NCBI GenBank assembly: GCA_016842085.1
Contig: JAEVEX010000061.1
Coordinates: 1-64,000 of the forward strand
Length of the DNA stretch: 64,000 nt
Direction: 5' to 3'
Origin: Candidatus Thermoflexus tengchongensis
GTDB taxonomy: Bacteria; Chloroflexota; Anaerolineae; Thermoflexales; Thermoflexaceae
Shown: positions 17,243 to 25,870 of the stretch, one piece after another
Layout: each line of letters begins with the position of its first letter
Numbering within the stretch: position 1 is the stretch's first letter
Program-made: the position numbers and the translations under genes
Notes under the pieces: model-generated
What the model saw: the letters and a program-made list of their open reading frames with translations, nothing else
Told to the model about the DNA's origin: nothing
The model's database searches: none

Positions 17243-17947
17243 ATGACGGTCCTTGAACGCTGGATCCTGAGCCTCGGGCTCCTTCTAAGCGGCTTCCCCA
17301 ACGCAATGCCTCCAGCCCGGCGATCGGAGGAGGCGGCTCGGGCAACATCTCCCTCCATCGTTCCCGTGGAGGAAGCCGACATCGCTTCGGGCCTCGAAGA
17401 ACCGATCCCGGGACCTCCCATCTCCGATGGGGGCGCGTCCGGGCATGGACCGTGGATGGCGAGGCCGGAGCGGACCGCGGCCCTTCCAGAGGGTGGGATC
17501 CCGGAGCGTCTGGTGATCCCATCCATCGCGCTGGATGCCCCGATCGTTCCCGCGGCATCGCGTCTCGTTCTCATCGAGGGCCGTCGTTATCGGGAATGGC
17601 TGGCGCCGGACCACTATGCGGCAGGCTGGCATCCGACCTCGGCACGGGCCGGGATGCCCGGCAATATGGTCCTCAGCGGCCACAACAACATCGCGGGAGC
17701 AGTGTTCCGGCATCTGGGGGATGTGAAGATCGGAGATCCGATTCAGATCTACACCCGCGACCGGGTTTTCCGCTATGAGGTGACCGAACGCCACATCCTT
17801 CCGGAGCGAGGCCAGCCCCTGCAGGTTCGACAGGCGAACGCGCAATGGATCCGGCCGTTTCCGGATGAGCGATTAACGCTGGTCACCTGCTGGCCTCCCT
17901 GGAGCAACTCCCATCGCCTGATTGTGGTCGCTCGCCCCCGCCCGTGA
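17243..17947 (+). CDS. Sortase (class D/E-like)
   Basis: Cysteine transpeptidase that joins surface proteins to the cell wall or to each other. N-terminal hydrophobic segment (LERWILSLGLLLSG), a linker, then the sortase barrel. Catalytic His in LSGHNN, Cys in TLVTCWP, Arg in SNSHRLIVV. VFRHLGDVKIGDPIQIYT is characteristic. 234 residues. ATG 17243 follows GGGGATC. Directly downstream of the stalked surface protein, so the two form an operon-like pair. Confidence 0.88.
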   Translation: MTVLERWILSLGLLLSGFPNAMPPARRSEEAARATSPSIVPVEEADIASGLEEPIPGPPISDGGASGHGPWMARPERTAALPEGGIPERLVIPSIALDAPIVPAASRLVLIEGRRYREWLAPDHYAAGWHPTSARAGMPGNMVLSGHNNIAGAVFRHLGDVKIGDPIQIYTRDRVFRYEVTERHILPERGQPLQVRQANAQWIRPFPDERLTLVTCWPPWSNSHRLIVVARPRP

Positions 17948-18049
17948 TGAGCTCAGGAGTTACGCCATTGCGACCGGCTTCGGGACGCAGAATGGCCCCT
18001 TCCCCTTTTCAGGAGCCGGGCAGGTCGCTTTCAGCCCCCAAGCCCGGTC

Positions 18050-18078
18050 TTGACAAAATTTCCGATCTGTGCTATAAA
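18050..18078 (+). promoter_or_regulatory. Promoter of the ilv-leu operon
   Basis: TTGACA at 18050-18055, exactly 17 bases, TATAAA at 18073-18078. This is the closest match to consensus in the window. Predicted start near 18085, about 30 nt before the leader peptide ATG. Confidence 0.9.
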
Positions 18079-18114
18079 CAGCGTCAAACCCTGAACCGGC
18101 AGGAACAGAAGCCC

Positions 18115-18225
18115 ATGGCATTCGGTCTGGTGGTTCTCTCCCTCGTCCTTATCGCCCTTATTCTTCGGGGCATCCTTCGCCTCGGAGAGGCGATGCCCGT
18201 TTGGGAGGGAACCACCCCCGGTTAG
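18115..18225 (+). CDS. Branched-chain leader peptide (attenuation)
   Basis: 36-codon ORF from ATG 18115 to TAG 18225. The product starts MAFGLVVLSLVLIALILRG and ends MPVWEGTTPG. It holds eight Leu, four Val and three Ile, mostly in codons 5-23. It lies between the consensus promoter and an intrinsic terminator ahead of ilvB, so ribosome stalling at scarce Leu/Val/Ile-tRNA would control termination, as in enteric ilv leaders. The codons overlap RNA segment 1 of the attenuator (18168-18174). Confidence 0.88.
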   Translation: MAFGLVVLSLVLIALILRGILRLGEAMPVWEGTTPG

Positions 18226-18280
18226 CCCGGATCGCATTCCAAATTTTCATATCCGCACATCGGGAGGGGGCCTCCCAAAC
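18168..18280 (+). promoter_or_regulatory. ilv attenuator: protector hairpin and antiterminator
   Basis: Segments 1:2 form GGGCATC (18168-18174) with GATGCCC (18192-18198) over an inner GCCTC/GAGGC stem. The next ten bases, GTTTGGGAGG (18199-18208), are perfectly complementary to CCTCCCAAAC (18271-18280). That stretch is the 3' side of the ascending terminator arm plus its loop. Pairing there would prevent the terminator. A ribosome stalled in the Leu/Val/Ile codons frees the antiterminator; an unstalled ribosome reaching the stop codon covers 18199-18208. Confidence 0.8.
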
Positions 18281-18301
18281 GGGAGGCCCCCTCCCTTTTT
18301 T
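18262..18301 (+). terminator. Attenuator terminator ahead of ilvB
   Basis: GGGAGGGGGCCTCCC (18262-18276), loop AAAC, GGGAGGCCCCCTCCC (18281-18295), then six T at 18296-18301. A 15-bp perfect stem with a U-tract, 28 bases before the ilvB ATG. Confidence 0.92.
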
Positions 18302-18329
18302 ATCCCCGCCTGTCGAAAGGAGGGATCCG

Positions 18330-20087
18330 ATGGAAACAGCGACGATGACCCAGACCCAGGTGACCGCGCGCCCGCTCCGGCGGGAGCGCCGTCGGATGAA
18401 GACGGCGTGGGCCGTGATGGAAGCCCTGGTCCGCGAAGGTGTGGAGGTGATCTTCGGGGTCCCCGGCGGCGCCTCCCTGCCCCTTTACGATGCCCTCTGC
18501 GATTATCCCCAGATCCGCCATGTCCTCGTCCGCCATGAACAGTGCGCCATCCATATGGCGGAAGGTTACGCCCGGGCGACCGGGAAACCCGGGGTGTGCT
18601 TCACCACCTCCGGCCCCGGCGCGACGAACCTGGTCACCGGCCTCACGGACGCCATGATGGATTCCACGCCCGTGGTGGCGATCACCGGCCAGGTCCCCAC
18701 ATTCTTTATGGGCGGCGATGCTTTCCAGGAGGCCGATGTCATCGGCCTCACCATGTCGGTCACCAAACACAACTGGCTGGTGAGAAAGCCAGCGCAGGCC
18801 CCCGAGGCCGTTCACATGGCCTTCCGGCTGGCCACGGATGGACGGCCCGGCCCGACCCTGGTGGACCTCCCCCGGGATGTGCTGCTCACCGAGGCGGATT
18901 TCGTCCTCGAGGACCCGGAGGCCTTCTCGCTCCCGCGCCCGCGCCCGCCCTTCCCGGACGAGAGGACGCTCCGACAGGCGGCCGATCTCATCGCGCAATC
19001 CCAGCGCCCCATCCTCTATGTCGGCGGGGGCGTCATCCATTCCGGCGCCGCCCCGGAGATCCGGGCACTGGCGGAGAAGGCCCGCATCCCGGTGACCACG
19101 ACGCTGATGGGCCTGGGGGCGTTCCCCGAGGATCACCCCTACGCCCTCAAGATGCTGGGAATGCATGGGACCGTTTACGCGAACTTCGCCATCAATTTCT
19201 CCGACCTCATCATCGCTGTGGGTGCCCGCTTTGATGACCGGGTGACCGGCAAGCTCTCCGCCTTCGCGCCCCATGCGAAGGTGATCCACATCGATATCGA
19301 CCCGGCGGAGATCAACAAGAACCGCCGGGCCGATGTGGCCCTCATCGGCGACGCCAAACAGATCCTGCGCGCCCTGCTCCCGCTGGTTCGTCCCCCGGAT
19401 ACCGAGGCCTGGTGGCGCCAGATCGAGGACTGGAAGGCCCGTTACCCGCTGCGCTACCGGCAGGGGGATGATGTCATCAAGCCCCAGTTCGCCATCCAGA
19501 TGATCTACGAGCTGACGAAGGATGATCGACCCATCGTCACCCTCGATGTGGGCCAGCACCAGATGTGGGCGGCCCAGTTCTTCACGTGGACGGAGCCGCG
19601 GACCTGCATCACCTCCGGTGGGCTGGGGACGATGGGCTTCAGCCTCCCCGCTGCGGTCGGCGCCCAGTTCGGCCGCCCGGACCGGCTGGTGATCAACATC
19701 AACGGCGATGGGTCCTTCCAGATGACCTTCCAGGCCCTGATCACCGCCGTGGAATGGCGGCTGCCCATCAAGGTGTTCGTCATCAACAACCAGTATCTGG
19801 GGATGGTCCGCCAGTGGCAGGAGCTGTTCTACAACCGGCGTTACTCCGCCGTCTATCTGGCCAACCCGGACTTCGCCCGCATGGCTGAAGCGGTGGGCGC
19901 CGCCGGGATCCGGGTGGAGCGGCCGGATCAGGTCGAGCCAGCCATCCGGCAGGCCCTGACGATCACAGATCGGCCGGTGGTGGTCGACATCCTGGTGGAT
20001 CCGGAGGAGAACTGCTTCCCGATGATCCCTTCCGGGATGACCGTGTTCGACATGATGATCGCCCCCGGCGTGAAGGCCGTGCCGTAA
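18330..20087 (+). CDS. ilvB: Acetolactate synthase large subunit
   Basis: Thiamine-diphosphate enzyme condensing two pyruvates to acetolactate (Val/Leu path) or pyruvate with 2-oxobutyrate (Ile path). 585 residues. The ThDP-activating Glu lies in RHEQCAIHMAEGYARATG; TSGPGATNLVTGLTDAMMDS is the FAD/ThDP domain signature. The ThDP/Mg motif GDGSFQMTFQAL through NNQYLGMVRQWQELF is complete. ATG 18330 is chosen for AAAGGAGGG six bases upstream. First structural gene after the attenuator; ilvN follows 34 bases after the stop. Confidence 0.97.
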   Translation: METATMTQTQVTARPLRRERRRMKTAWAVMEALVREGVEVIFGVPGGASLPLYDALCDYPQIRHVLVRHEQCAIHMAEGYARATGKPGVCFTTSGPGATNLVTGLTDAMMDSTPVVAITGQVPTFFMGGDAFQEADVIGLTMSVTKHNWLVRKPAQAPEAVHMAFRLATDGRPGPTLVDLPRDVLLTEADFVLEDPEAFSLPRPRPPFPDERTLRQAADLIAQSQRPILYVGGGVIHSGAAPEIRALAEKARIPVTTTLMGLGAFPEDHPYALKMLGMHGTVYANFAINFSDLIIAVGARFDDRVTGKLSAFAPHAKVIHIDIDPAEINKNRRADVALIGDAKQILRALLPLVRPPDTEAWWRQIEDWKARYPLRYRQGDDVIKPQFAIQMIYELTKDDRPIVTLDVGQHQMWAAQFFTWTEPRTCITSGGLGTMGFSLPAAVGAQFGRPDRLVININGDGSFQMTFQALITAVEWRLPIKVFVINNQYLGMVRQWQELFYNRRYSAVYLANPDFARMAEAVGAAGIRVERPDQVEPAIRQALTITDRPVVVDILVDPEENCFPMIPSGMTVFDMMIAPGVKAVP

Positions 20088-20121
20088 TTCCTCAGGGGAA
20101 AAATCCAACCAGGAGGTGGAG

Positions 20122-20640
20122 ATGCCACACTGGCTGGCGGTGACGATTGAGAACTCTGTGGAGAGCCTGAACCGGGTGTTCCATCTGCTGCGCCGGCGTC
20201 ATCTTCCGGTGGGCGCGATTTCCATGTGCCGGACGGAGGATCCGCAGGATCTCCGGCTGCTGATCCCGGTGGATCCAGCTCAGGTGGATCCGCAGCGGGT
20301 CCGGGCCAACCTGGAGAAGCTTCTCTGCGTGAAGGCCGTGGAGGACTGGGGGGAGCGCCCGCTGGTGGTCCGCGATATGGCCCTGGTGAAGGTCCGGGCC
20401 CCGGCAGAGGCGTGGGTGGAGATCGCCCAGCTGGCGGAGTTCTACCGGGCCCGGATCGTGGATGTCGGTCCGGAGACCCTCATCGTGGAAGTCACGGGCT
20501 CGGCGGAGAAGGTGGATTCCTGCATCGCCCGTCTGCAACGGTTCGGTGTGGTGGAGGTGACCCGCTCCGGACCCATGGCGATGGTCCGGGGCCATGGCGA
20601 GGCCGCGCCGGTCGAGCCGATGGCGGAGGCGGCCGCGTGA
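20122..20640 (+). CDS. ilvN: Acetolactate synthase small (regulatory) subunit
   Basis: 172-residue regulatory partner of IlvB. An N-terminal ACT domain ([32 protein letters not shown]) binds valine for feedback inhibition. The C-terminal half ([32 protein letters not shown]) is the usual ALS_ss_C domain. In the ACT domain the normally conserved GVL of DxxGVLxR is replaced by VESLNR, a divergence that could alter valine binding. ATG 20122 follows AGGAGG by five bases; the GTG at 20116 lies inside that site. Confidence 0.92.
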   Translation: MPHWLAVTIENSVESLNRVFHLLRRRHLPVGAISMCRTEDPQDLRLLIPVDPAQVDPQRVRANLEKLLCVKAVEDWGERPLVVRDMALVKVRAPAEAWVEIAQLAEFYRARIVDVGPETLIVEVTGSAEKVDSCIARLQRFGVVEVTRSGPMAMVRGHGEAAPVEPMAEAAA

Positions 20641-20735
20641 GCGCAGTTTCCGGAAGAAACCTTCCCTCACGCAGGAAGGACCCGGAGCCTGAGTTCAGCT
20701 TACAGCTATCCTATCCCTTCACTGGAGGTATCCCG

Positions 20736-21737
20736 ATGGCGCGCGTTTACTATGACGCCGATGCGGATCTCAGCCTCCTGAACGGCCGTCGGATCGCCGT
20801 TCTGGGCTACGGCAGCCAGGGCCACGCCCACGCCCTGAACCTCAAAGACAGCGGCTGCGATGTGTGTGTCGGCCTCTACCGGGGGAGCAAATCCTGGGAG
20901 AAGGCCGAGGCGGATGGGTTGCCCGTCTATGAGGTTCCGGAGGCGGTGCGACAATCCGACATCATCGTGATGCTGGTGCCGGATCCGGCCCAGCCGGCCC
21001 TCTATCGGGAGGCGGTGGCGCCGAACCTTTCCCCGGGCAAGACCCTGATGTTCGCTCACGGTTTCAACATCCGGTTCGGCCAGATCGTTCCGCCTCCTGA
21101 CGTGGACGTGAGCATGGTGGCCCCGAAATCCCCCGGGCATCGGATGCGGGAGGTTTTCAAGGAGGGGGGCGGGGTTCCGGCCCTGGTGGCCGTTCATCAG
21201 GATGCCACCGGGAAAGCCCTGCAGACCGCCCTGGCCTATGCAAAGGGTATCGGATGCACCCGAGCCGGGGTGATCGAGACCACCTTCGCGGAGGAAACGG
21301 AGACCGATCTCTTCGGCGAGCAAGTCGTGCTGTGCGGAGGAGTCACGCACCTCATCAAGGCCGCCTTCGAGATCCTGGTGGAAGCCGGGTATCAGCCGGA
21401 GATCGCTTACTTTGAATGCCTCAACGAACTGAAGCTGATCGTGGACCTGATGTATCAGGGCGGGCTTTCTTACATGCGCTATTCGGTAAGCGACACAGCG
21501 GAATATGGCGACTACCGCAGCGGGCCCAGGGTGATCGACGACCACGTGCGGGCCACCATGAAGCAGATCCTGGAAGAGATCCGCAGCGGAGCCTTCGCCG
21601 AGGAATGGATCGAGGAGAACGCGAAGGGCCGCCCGTGGTTTAACGCCAAGCGGGAAGAGGAGCGCAAACATCCCATTGAGGAAGTGGGCCGCCGGCTGCG
21701 GGCGATGATGCCCTGGTTGAATCCAAAGGAAGTATGA
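20736..21737 (+). CDS. ilvC: Ketol-acid reductoisomerase
   Basis: NADPH- and Mg-dependent isomeroreductase converting acetolactate to dihydroxyisovalerate (and the Ile homologue). 333 residues, class [14 protein letters not shown] is the dinucleotide motif. The specificity loop LYRGSKSW has Arg and Ser residues expected for NADPH. The C-terminal knotted domain has the Mg ligands in [10 protein letters not shown] and the later [18 protein letters not shown] follows TGGAGGTATCCCG. Third gene of the operon. Confidence 0.97.
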   Translation: MARVYYDADADLSLLNGRRIAVLGYGSQGHAHALNLKDSGCDVCVGLYRGSKSWEKAEADGLPVYEVPEAVRQSDIIVMLVPDPAQPALYREAVAPNLSPGKTLMFAHGFNIRFGQIVPPPDVDVSMVAPKSPGHRMREVFKEGGGVPALVAVHQDATGKALQTALAYAKGIGCTRAGVIETTFAEETETDLFGEQVVLCGGVTHLIKAAFEILVEAGYQPEIAYFECLNELKLIVDLMYQGGLSYMRYSVSDTAEYGDYRSGPRVIDDHVRATMKQILEEIRSGAFAEEWIEENAKGRPWFNAKREEERKHPIEEVGRRLRAMMPWLNPKEV

Positions 21738-21794
21738 TGTGGGGCAACCGTTCCCGGCTAACTCGAGCGCTCAGCAGGAGGAAAGGAGGTTCGG

Positions 21795-23381
21795 ATGGAG
21801 GACGATGTCGTTCGGATTTTCGACACCACCTTGCGGGACGGTGAGCAATCGCCAGGGGCGACCCTCACCGTGGAGGAGAAGCTGGAGATCGCCCGGCAGC
21901 TGGTCCGCCTGGGGGTGGATATCATCGAAGCCGGGTTCCCGATCGCCTCGCCAGGGGATTTCGAAGCCGTGCGACGGATCGCCCGGGAGATCGGCCCCCT
22001 GGGGAAGGATCGCCCCCATGGCCCGCCGGTGATCGCCGGGCTGGCCCGGGCCAATAAAGAGGATATTGACGCCTGCTGGGAGGCGGTGCGGGAGGCCCCC
22101 CGCCCCCGGATCCACGTCTTCCTGGCGACCTCGGATATCCACCTGCAATACAAGCTGCGGATGACGCGCGAGGAATGTCTGGCCCGGATTCGGGAGATGG
22201 TCGCCTATGCCCGTAGCCTGTGTGACGATGTGGAGTTCTCCCCCGAGGATGCCGGGCGCACCGATCGCGATTTCCTGATGCAGGCATTGACGGCGGCGGT
22301 GGAGGCCGGGGCGACCACCCTGAACATCCCCGACACGGTGGGCTACACCACGCCCGAAGAGTTCGGCGGCCTCTTCGCGGAGATCCGCCGCCGGGTTCCG
22401 GGGGTGGAGCGGGTGATCCTCTCCGCCCACTGCCACAACGATCTGGGCCTGGCCACCGCCAACACCCTGGCGGCCATCCGAAACGGCGCCCGCCAGGTGG
22501 AGGTCACCGTCAACGGCATCGGCGAACGGGCGGGCAACACCGCCCTCGAGGAGGTGGTCATGGCCCTCCACACCCGGCGGGATGTCTTCCGGGTGCGCAC
22601 CCATATCGACACCACCCAGATCTATCGCACCAGCCGTCTGGTGAGCGCCCTCACCGGCATCCCCGTCCAGCCCAACAAGGCCATCGTGGGGGCGAACGCC
22701 TTCGCCCACGAGGCCGGCATCCACCAGGATGGGATGCTGAAGAACCCATTGACTTACGAAATCATGCGGCCGGAGACGGTGGGGGTTCCGGAATCCCGTC
22801 TGGTGCTGGGGAAGCACTCCGGACGACACGCCTTCCGGGTTCGCCTGGAGCAGATGGGCTATCACCTCCCGCCGGACGCCTTCGAGGAAGCGTTCCGCCG
22901 GTTCAAGGCGCTATGCGATCGCAAGAAATACGTGACGGACTTCGACCTGGAAGCCCTGATGGCCGATTTCACCCAGAGCAGCGGCCAGAGCTGGCGGCTG
23001 GATACGCTCCAGGTGACCTGCGGCACGCCGCTGATCGCCACCGCTACGGTCCGCTTGGTGGGACCCGATGGGGAGGTCCGCATGGGCACCGGAACGGGGA
23101 ACGGACCGGTCGACGCCGCTTACCGGGCCATTGAGGCCGCTCTGGGGGTTCAGGCCCGCCTGCTGGAATTCAACGTCCACGCGGTGACCCCGGGACGCGA
23201 TGCGATGGGACGTGTTTTCGTCCAGGCGGAAGATCCCCAGACTGGCACCCTGGCCGGCGGCTTTGGCGCAGATACGGATATCGTCGTGGCGGCGGCCAAG
23301 GCCTATCTGCACGCCCTCCTGCGGCTCAGCCGTGCCCCTCAAACCGCTCCGGTGGAAAGGATGTCCATCCCGGTTCCATAG
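21795..23381 (+). CDS. leuA: 2-isopropylmalate synthase
   Basis: First committed step of leucine synthesis: acetyl-CoA plus 2-oxoisovalerate. 528 residues. TIM barrel with [17 protein letters not shown], metal-binding [14 protein letters not shown] and [17 protein letters not shown]. The C-terminal LeuA allosteric domain (about 400-528) binds leucine for feedback. ATG follows GGAAAGGAGGTTCGG, a very strong ribosome site. A second member of the same superfamily, cimA, lies downstream. Confidence 0.96.
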   Translation: MEDDVVRIFDTTLRDGEQSPGATLTVEEKLEIARQLVRLGVDIIEAGFPIASPGDFEAVRRIAREIGPLGKDRPHGPPVIAGLARANKEDIDACWEAVREAPRPRIHVFLATSDIHLQYKLRMTREECLARIREMVAYARSLCDDVEFSPEDAGRTDRDFLMQALTAAVEAGATTLNIPDTVGYTTPEEFGGLFAEIRRRVPGVERVILSAHCHNDLGLATANTLAAIRNGARQVEVTVNGIGERAGNTALEEVVMALHTRRDVFRVRTHIDTTQIYRTSRLVSALTGIPVQPNKAIVGANAFAHEAGIHQDGMLKNPLTYEIMRPETVGVPESRLVLGKHSGRHAFRVRLEQMGYHLPPDAFEEAFRRFKALCDRKKYVTDFDLEALMADFTQSSGQSWRLDTLQVTCGTPLIATATVRLVGPDGEVRMGTGTGNGPVDAAYRAIEAALGVQARLLEFNVHAVTPGRDAMGRVFVQAEDPQTGTLAGGFGADTDIVVAAAKAYLHALLRLSRAPQTAPVERMSIPVP

Positions 23382-23498
23382 CGATCGGGCAGGCCGAGAG
23401 CGTTCTGGGCCGGACCGACCCAAAAGCGCATTCTTCACACCGTGGGGGAAGAGACAACAACGCGCTGGAGCGATGAAACACCATCCGGAGGTCCACCG

Positions 23499-24779
23499 AT
23501 GGGCATGACCATGGCCGAGAAGATCATCGCCGCTCACGCAGGCCTGGATCACGTGGAGCCAGGGGATCTGGTGGAGGTTCGGGTCGATTTCGTGATGGCC
23601 AACGACATCACCGCCGCCCTGGCTATCCGGGAGTTCGAAAAACTGGGCGTGGAAGGGGTGTTCGACCGGGAGCGGGTCGCCTTCGTGGCTGACCACTTCG
23701 TCCCACCCCCCAACATCAAGGCTGCGGAGCAATGCATGACCGTCCGCACCTGGGCCCGGCGTAAAGGGATCCTCTATTTCGAAGGGGGGCGGGAGGGCGG
23801 CATCGAGCACATCGTGCTGCCGGAGCAGGGCCTGGTGCTGCCCGGAGAGATCATCATCGGGGCGGACTCCCACACCTGCACCTATGGGGCTCTGGGCGCC
23901 TTCTCGACCGGCGTGGGCTCCACCGATGCCGCCGTGGCCATGGCGACCGGCCGGCTCTGGCTCAAGGTGCCCCCCACCATGCGCCTGTTCTATCACGGGA
24001 CGCTCCGCCCCTGGGTCACGGCGAAGGATCTCATCCTTCACACCATCGGCCGCATCGGGGTCGATGGGGCCCTCTATATGGCGATGTTCTTCACCGGTCC
24101 GGTGATCCAGAGCCTCAGCATGGATGGACGGTTCACCATCACGAACATGGCCATTGAGGCAGGGGCGAAGGCCGGGCTGATGGAAGTGGATGAGAAGACC
24201 CTGGATTACGTTCGCCCCCGGGCGAAGCGCCCCTTCACGGTTTATCGGGATGATCCGGATGCCCGGTATGAGGTCGATCTGGATTTCAACGTCAGCGAAT
24301 GGGAGCCGGTGATCGCGGTGCCTCACCTGCCCTCGAACGTGCGGCCGGTGAGCGAGCTCGCCGACATCCGGATCGATCAGGTGTTCATCGGCTCGTGCAC
24401 GAACGGGCGAATCGAGGATCTGCGGCTGGCGGCTCGCATCCTTCAGGGCCAGCGGGTGCATCCCGAGGTTCGCTGCATCATCATCCCGGGCAGCGGGCCG
24501 ACTTACCGGCAGGCGCTGGAGGAGGGCCTGATCGATATTTTCGTGGAGGCCGGCGCGGTGGTGGGCCTGCCCTCGTGCGGCCCGTGCATGGGCGGATACT
24601 CCGGCGTGCTGGGGCCCGGGGAGCGCTGCGTCTCCACCACCAATCGCAACTTCATCGGCCGCATGGGCCATCCGACCAGCGAGGTGTATCTGGCCAACCC
24701 GGCGGTGGCCGCAGCCAGCGCCATCATGGGCCGTATCGCCAGCCCGGAGGAGGTAAGGGCTCAGGCCATGGCCGCGTAA
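23499..24779 (+). CDS. leuC: 3-isopropylmalate dehydratase large subunit
   Basis: Aconitase-family [4Fe-4S] subunit isomerising 2- to 3-isopropylmalate, and citramalate to 3-methylmalate when fed by CimA. About 426 residues. Cluster ligands are visible in IGSCTNGR and PSCGPCMGG (three Cys). ADSHTCTYGALGAFSTGVGSTD is a substrate-site motif. ATG 23499 chosen for CGGAGG nine bases upstream; GTG 23442 would add 19 residues without homology. Works with LeuD; a 53-codon ORF lies between them. Confidence 0.95.
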   Translation: MGMTMAEKIIAAHAGLDHVEPGDLVEVRVDFVMANDITAALAIREFEKLGVEGVFDRERVAFVADHFVPPPNIKAAEQCMTVRTWARRKGILYFEGGREGGIEHIVLPEQGLVLPGEIIIGADSHTCTYGALGAFSTGVGSTDAAVAMATGRLWLKVPPTMRLFYHGTLRPWVTAKDLILHTIGRIGVDGALYMAMFFTGPVIQSLSMDGRFTITNMAIEAGAKAGLMEVDEKTLDYVRPRAKRPFTVYRDDPDARYEVDLDFNVSEWEPVIAVPHLPSNVRPVSELADIRIDQVFIGSCTNGRIEDLRLAARILQGQRVHPEVRCIIIPGSGPTYRQALEEGLIDIFVEAGAVVGLPSCGPCMGGYSGVLGPGERCVSTTNRNFIGRMGHPTSEVYLANPAVAAASAIMGRIASPEEVRAQAMAA

Positions 24780-24897
24780 AGGCCGGGGAGCCTGAGGGAG
24801 TTCACTCCCGCGATCCGGGCCATGAGAGATTTTTCGCCTCACGATGCATTCCGACTCCATCCTGCCGAATTCCGGGCACATAAAAAAGGAGGATCCC

Positions 24898-25059
24898 ATG
24901 AAGGACTCGCGATCGGTCTGGGAGGAATTTCTGGAGGAAGCGATCCCCTCCTGGGGGGCGGATCCGGAGGAGGATCCCGCGCGCAGCTCCCATCCAACGA
25001 GCTGGGTGGTGGACTGCATGATGGGCTGCTACAACTTCACCGAGCCTGAGGAGAACTGA
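24898..25059 (+). CDS. Small acidic protein between leuC and leuD
   Basis: 53-residue ORF with an excellent ribosome site (AAAAAAGGAGGATCCC then ATG). It begins MKDSRSVWEEFLEEAIPSWG and ends with VVDCMMGCYNFTEPEEN. It is strongly acidic with a CxxxC pair near the C terminus and no membrane segment. leuD follows 11 bases after its stop, so the two are probably translated in sequence. I do not recognise a family. The separation of leuC and leuD, normally adjacent, by this ORF suggests a role with the dehydratase, for example an Fe-S or stability accessory, but that is inference. Confidence 0.65.
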   Translation: MKDSRSVWEEFLEEAIPSWGADPEEDPARSSHPTSWVVDCMMGCYNFTEPEEN

Positions 25060-25070
25060 GGAGGGGGATC

Positions 25071-25574
25071 ATGCACTTCCATGGACGCGCCTGGGTCTTC
25101 GGGGACAACATCGACACGGATGTGATTATCCCGGGGCGTTACCTGAACACCACGGATCCGAAGGAGCTGGCCGCGCATTGCATGGAAGGGATCGACCCGG
25201 AGTTCCCCCGCAAAGTGCAGCCGGGGGACATCGTGGTGGCGGGGCGAAACTTCGGGAGCGGCTCTTCCCGGGAACACGCGCCGATCAGCCTGAAGGCGGC
25301 CGGGGTCTCCTGTGTGATCGCCAAATCCTTCGCCCGTATCTTCTTCCGAAACGCCATCAACATCGGCCTCCCGGTGCTGGAGTGCCCGGAAGCGGTGGAG
25401 GCGATCGCACCAGGGGATGAGCTGGAGGTCCATCTGGATACCGGCGAGATCCATAACCGCCGCACCGGTCAGACCTTCCGGGCGAAGCCCTACCCGCCCT
25501 TCATGCTGGAGCTGATCCGCGCCGGGGGGCTGATCCCTTACACCCGCGCCCGCCTGCAACAGGAACGGGCATAG
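25071..25574 (+). CDS. leuD: 3-isopropylmalate dehydratase small subunit
   Basis: Swivelling small subunit completing the LeuC active site. 167 residues, the short form common in archaea and Chloroflexota. WVFGDNIDTDVIIPGRYL at the N terminus, then the substrate loop NFGSGSSREHAPISLK and AKSFARIFFRNAINIGLP are diagnostic. ATG 25071 follows GAGGAGGGGGATC. Operon position between the 53-codon ORF and cimA. Confidence 0.96.
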   Translation: MHFHGRAWVFGDNIDTDVIIPGRYLNTTDPKELAAHCMEGIDPEFPRKVQPGDIVVAGRNFGSGSSREHAPISLKAAGVSCVIAKSFARIFFRNAINIGLPVLECPEAVEAIAPGDELEVHLDTGEIHNRRTGQTFRAKPYPPFMLELIRAGGLIPYTRARLQQERA

Positions 25575-25645
25575 GCGCCCACCCCTTTCGGGCAGCTTTG
25601 AGGAGAGCGGGGTTATTTCAGCTTGAGGATTCAGAGGAGGTCTTC

Positions 25646-25870
25646 ATGTCCCGTCAGGAAAGGAGGTGGACCCGGGTTGCCCCGCGCTGGGACCACTGGA
25701 TGGAGGTCCTGAGCGGGGCCGCCCGCGCCATCGCCGCCGCGTTCGGCCGGATATCCTGCCCTGCTTTCCATCCCATACCGGTCGAGGAGGTGCGCGATGG
25801 AACCTGTTTTGCTTTACGACACCACGCTGCGCGATGGAAGCCAGCGCGAAGGCATCTCGTTCACCGTTGA
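25646..25870 (+). CDS. Possible small ORF overlapping the start of cimA
   Basis: 74-codon ORF with AGAGGAGG five bases before ATG 25646, running 74 bases into cimA in another frame. Its product begins MSRQERRWTRVAPRWDHWME and is basic and Trp-rich. No family recognised. It may be a leader coupling translation of cimA or a chance frame; the part inside cimA is likely constrained by the cimA codons. Otherwise the 222-base gap from leuD to cimA holds nothing I can name. Confidence 0.35.
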   Translation: MSRQERRWTRVAPRWDHWMEVLSGAARAIAAAFGRISCPAFHPIPVEEVRDGTCFALRHHAARWKPARRHLVHR

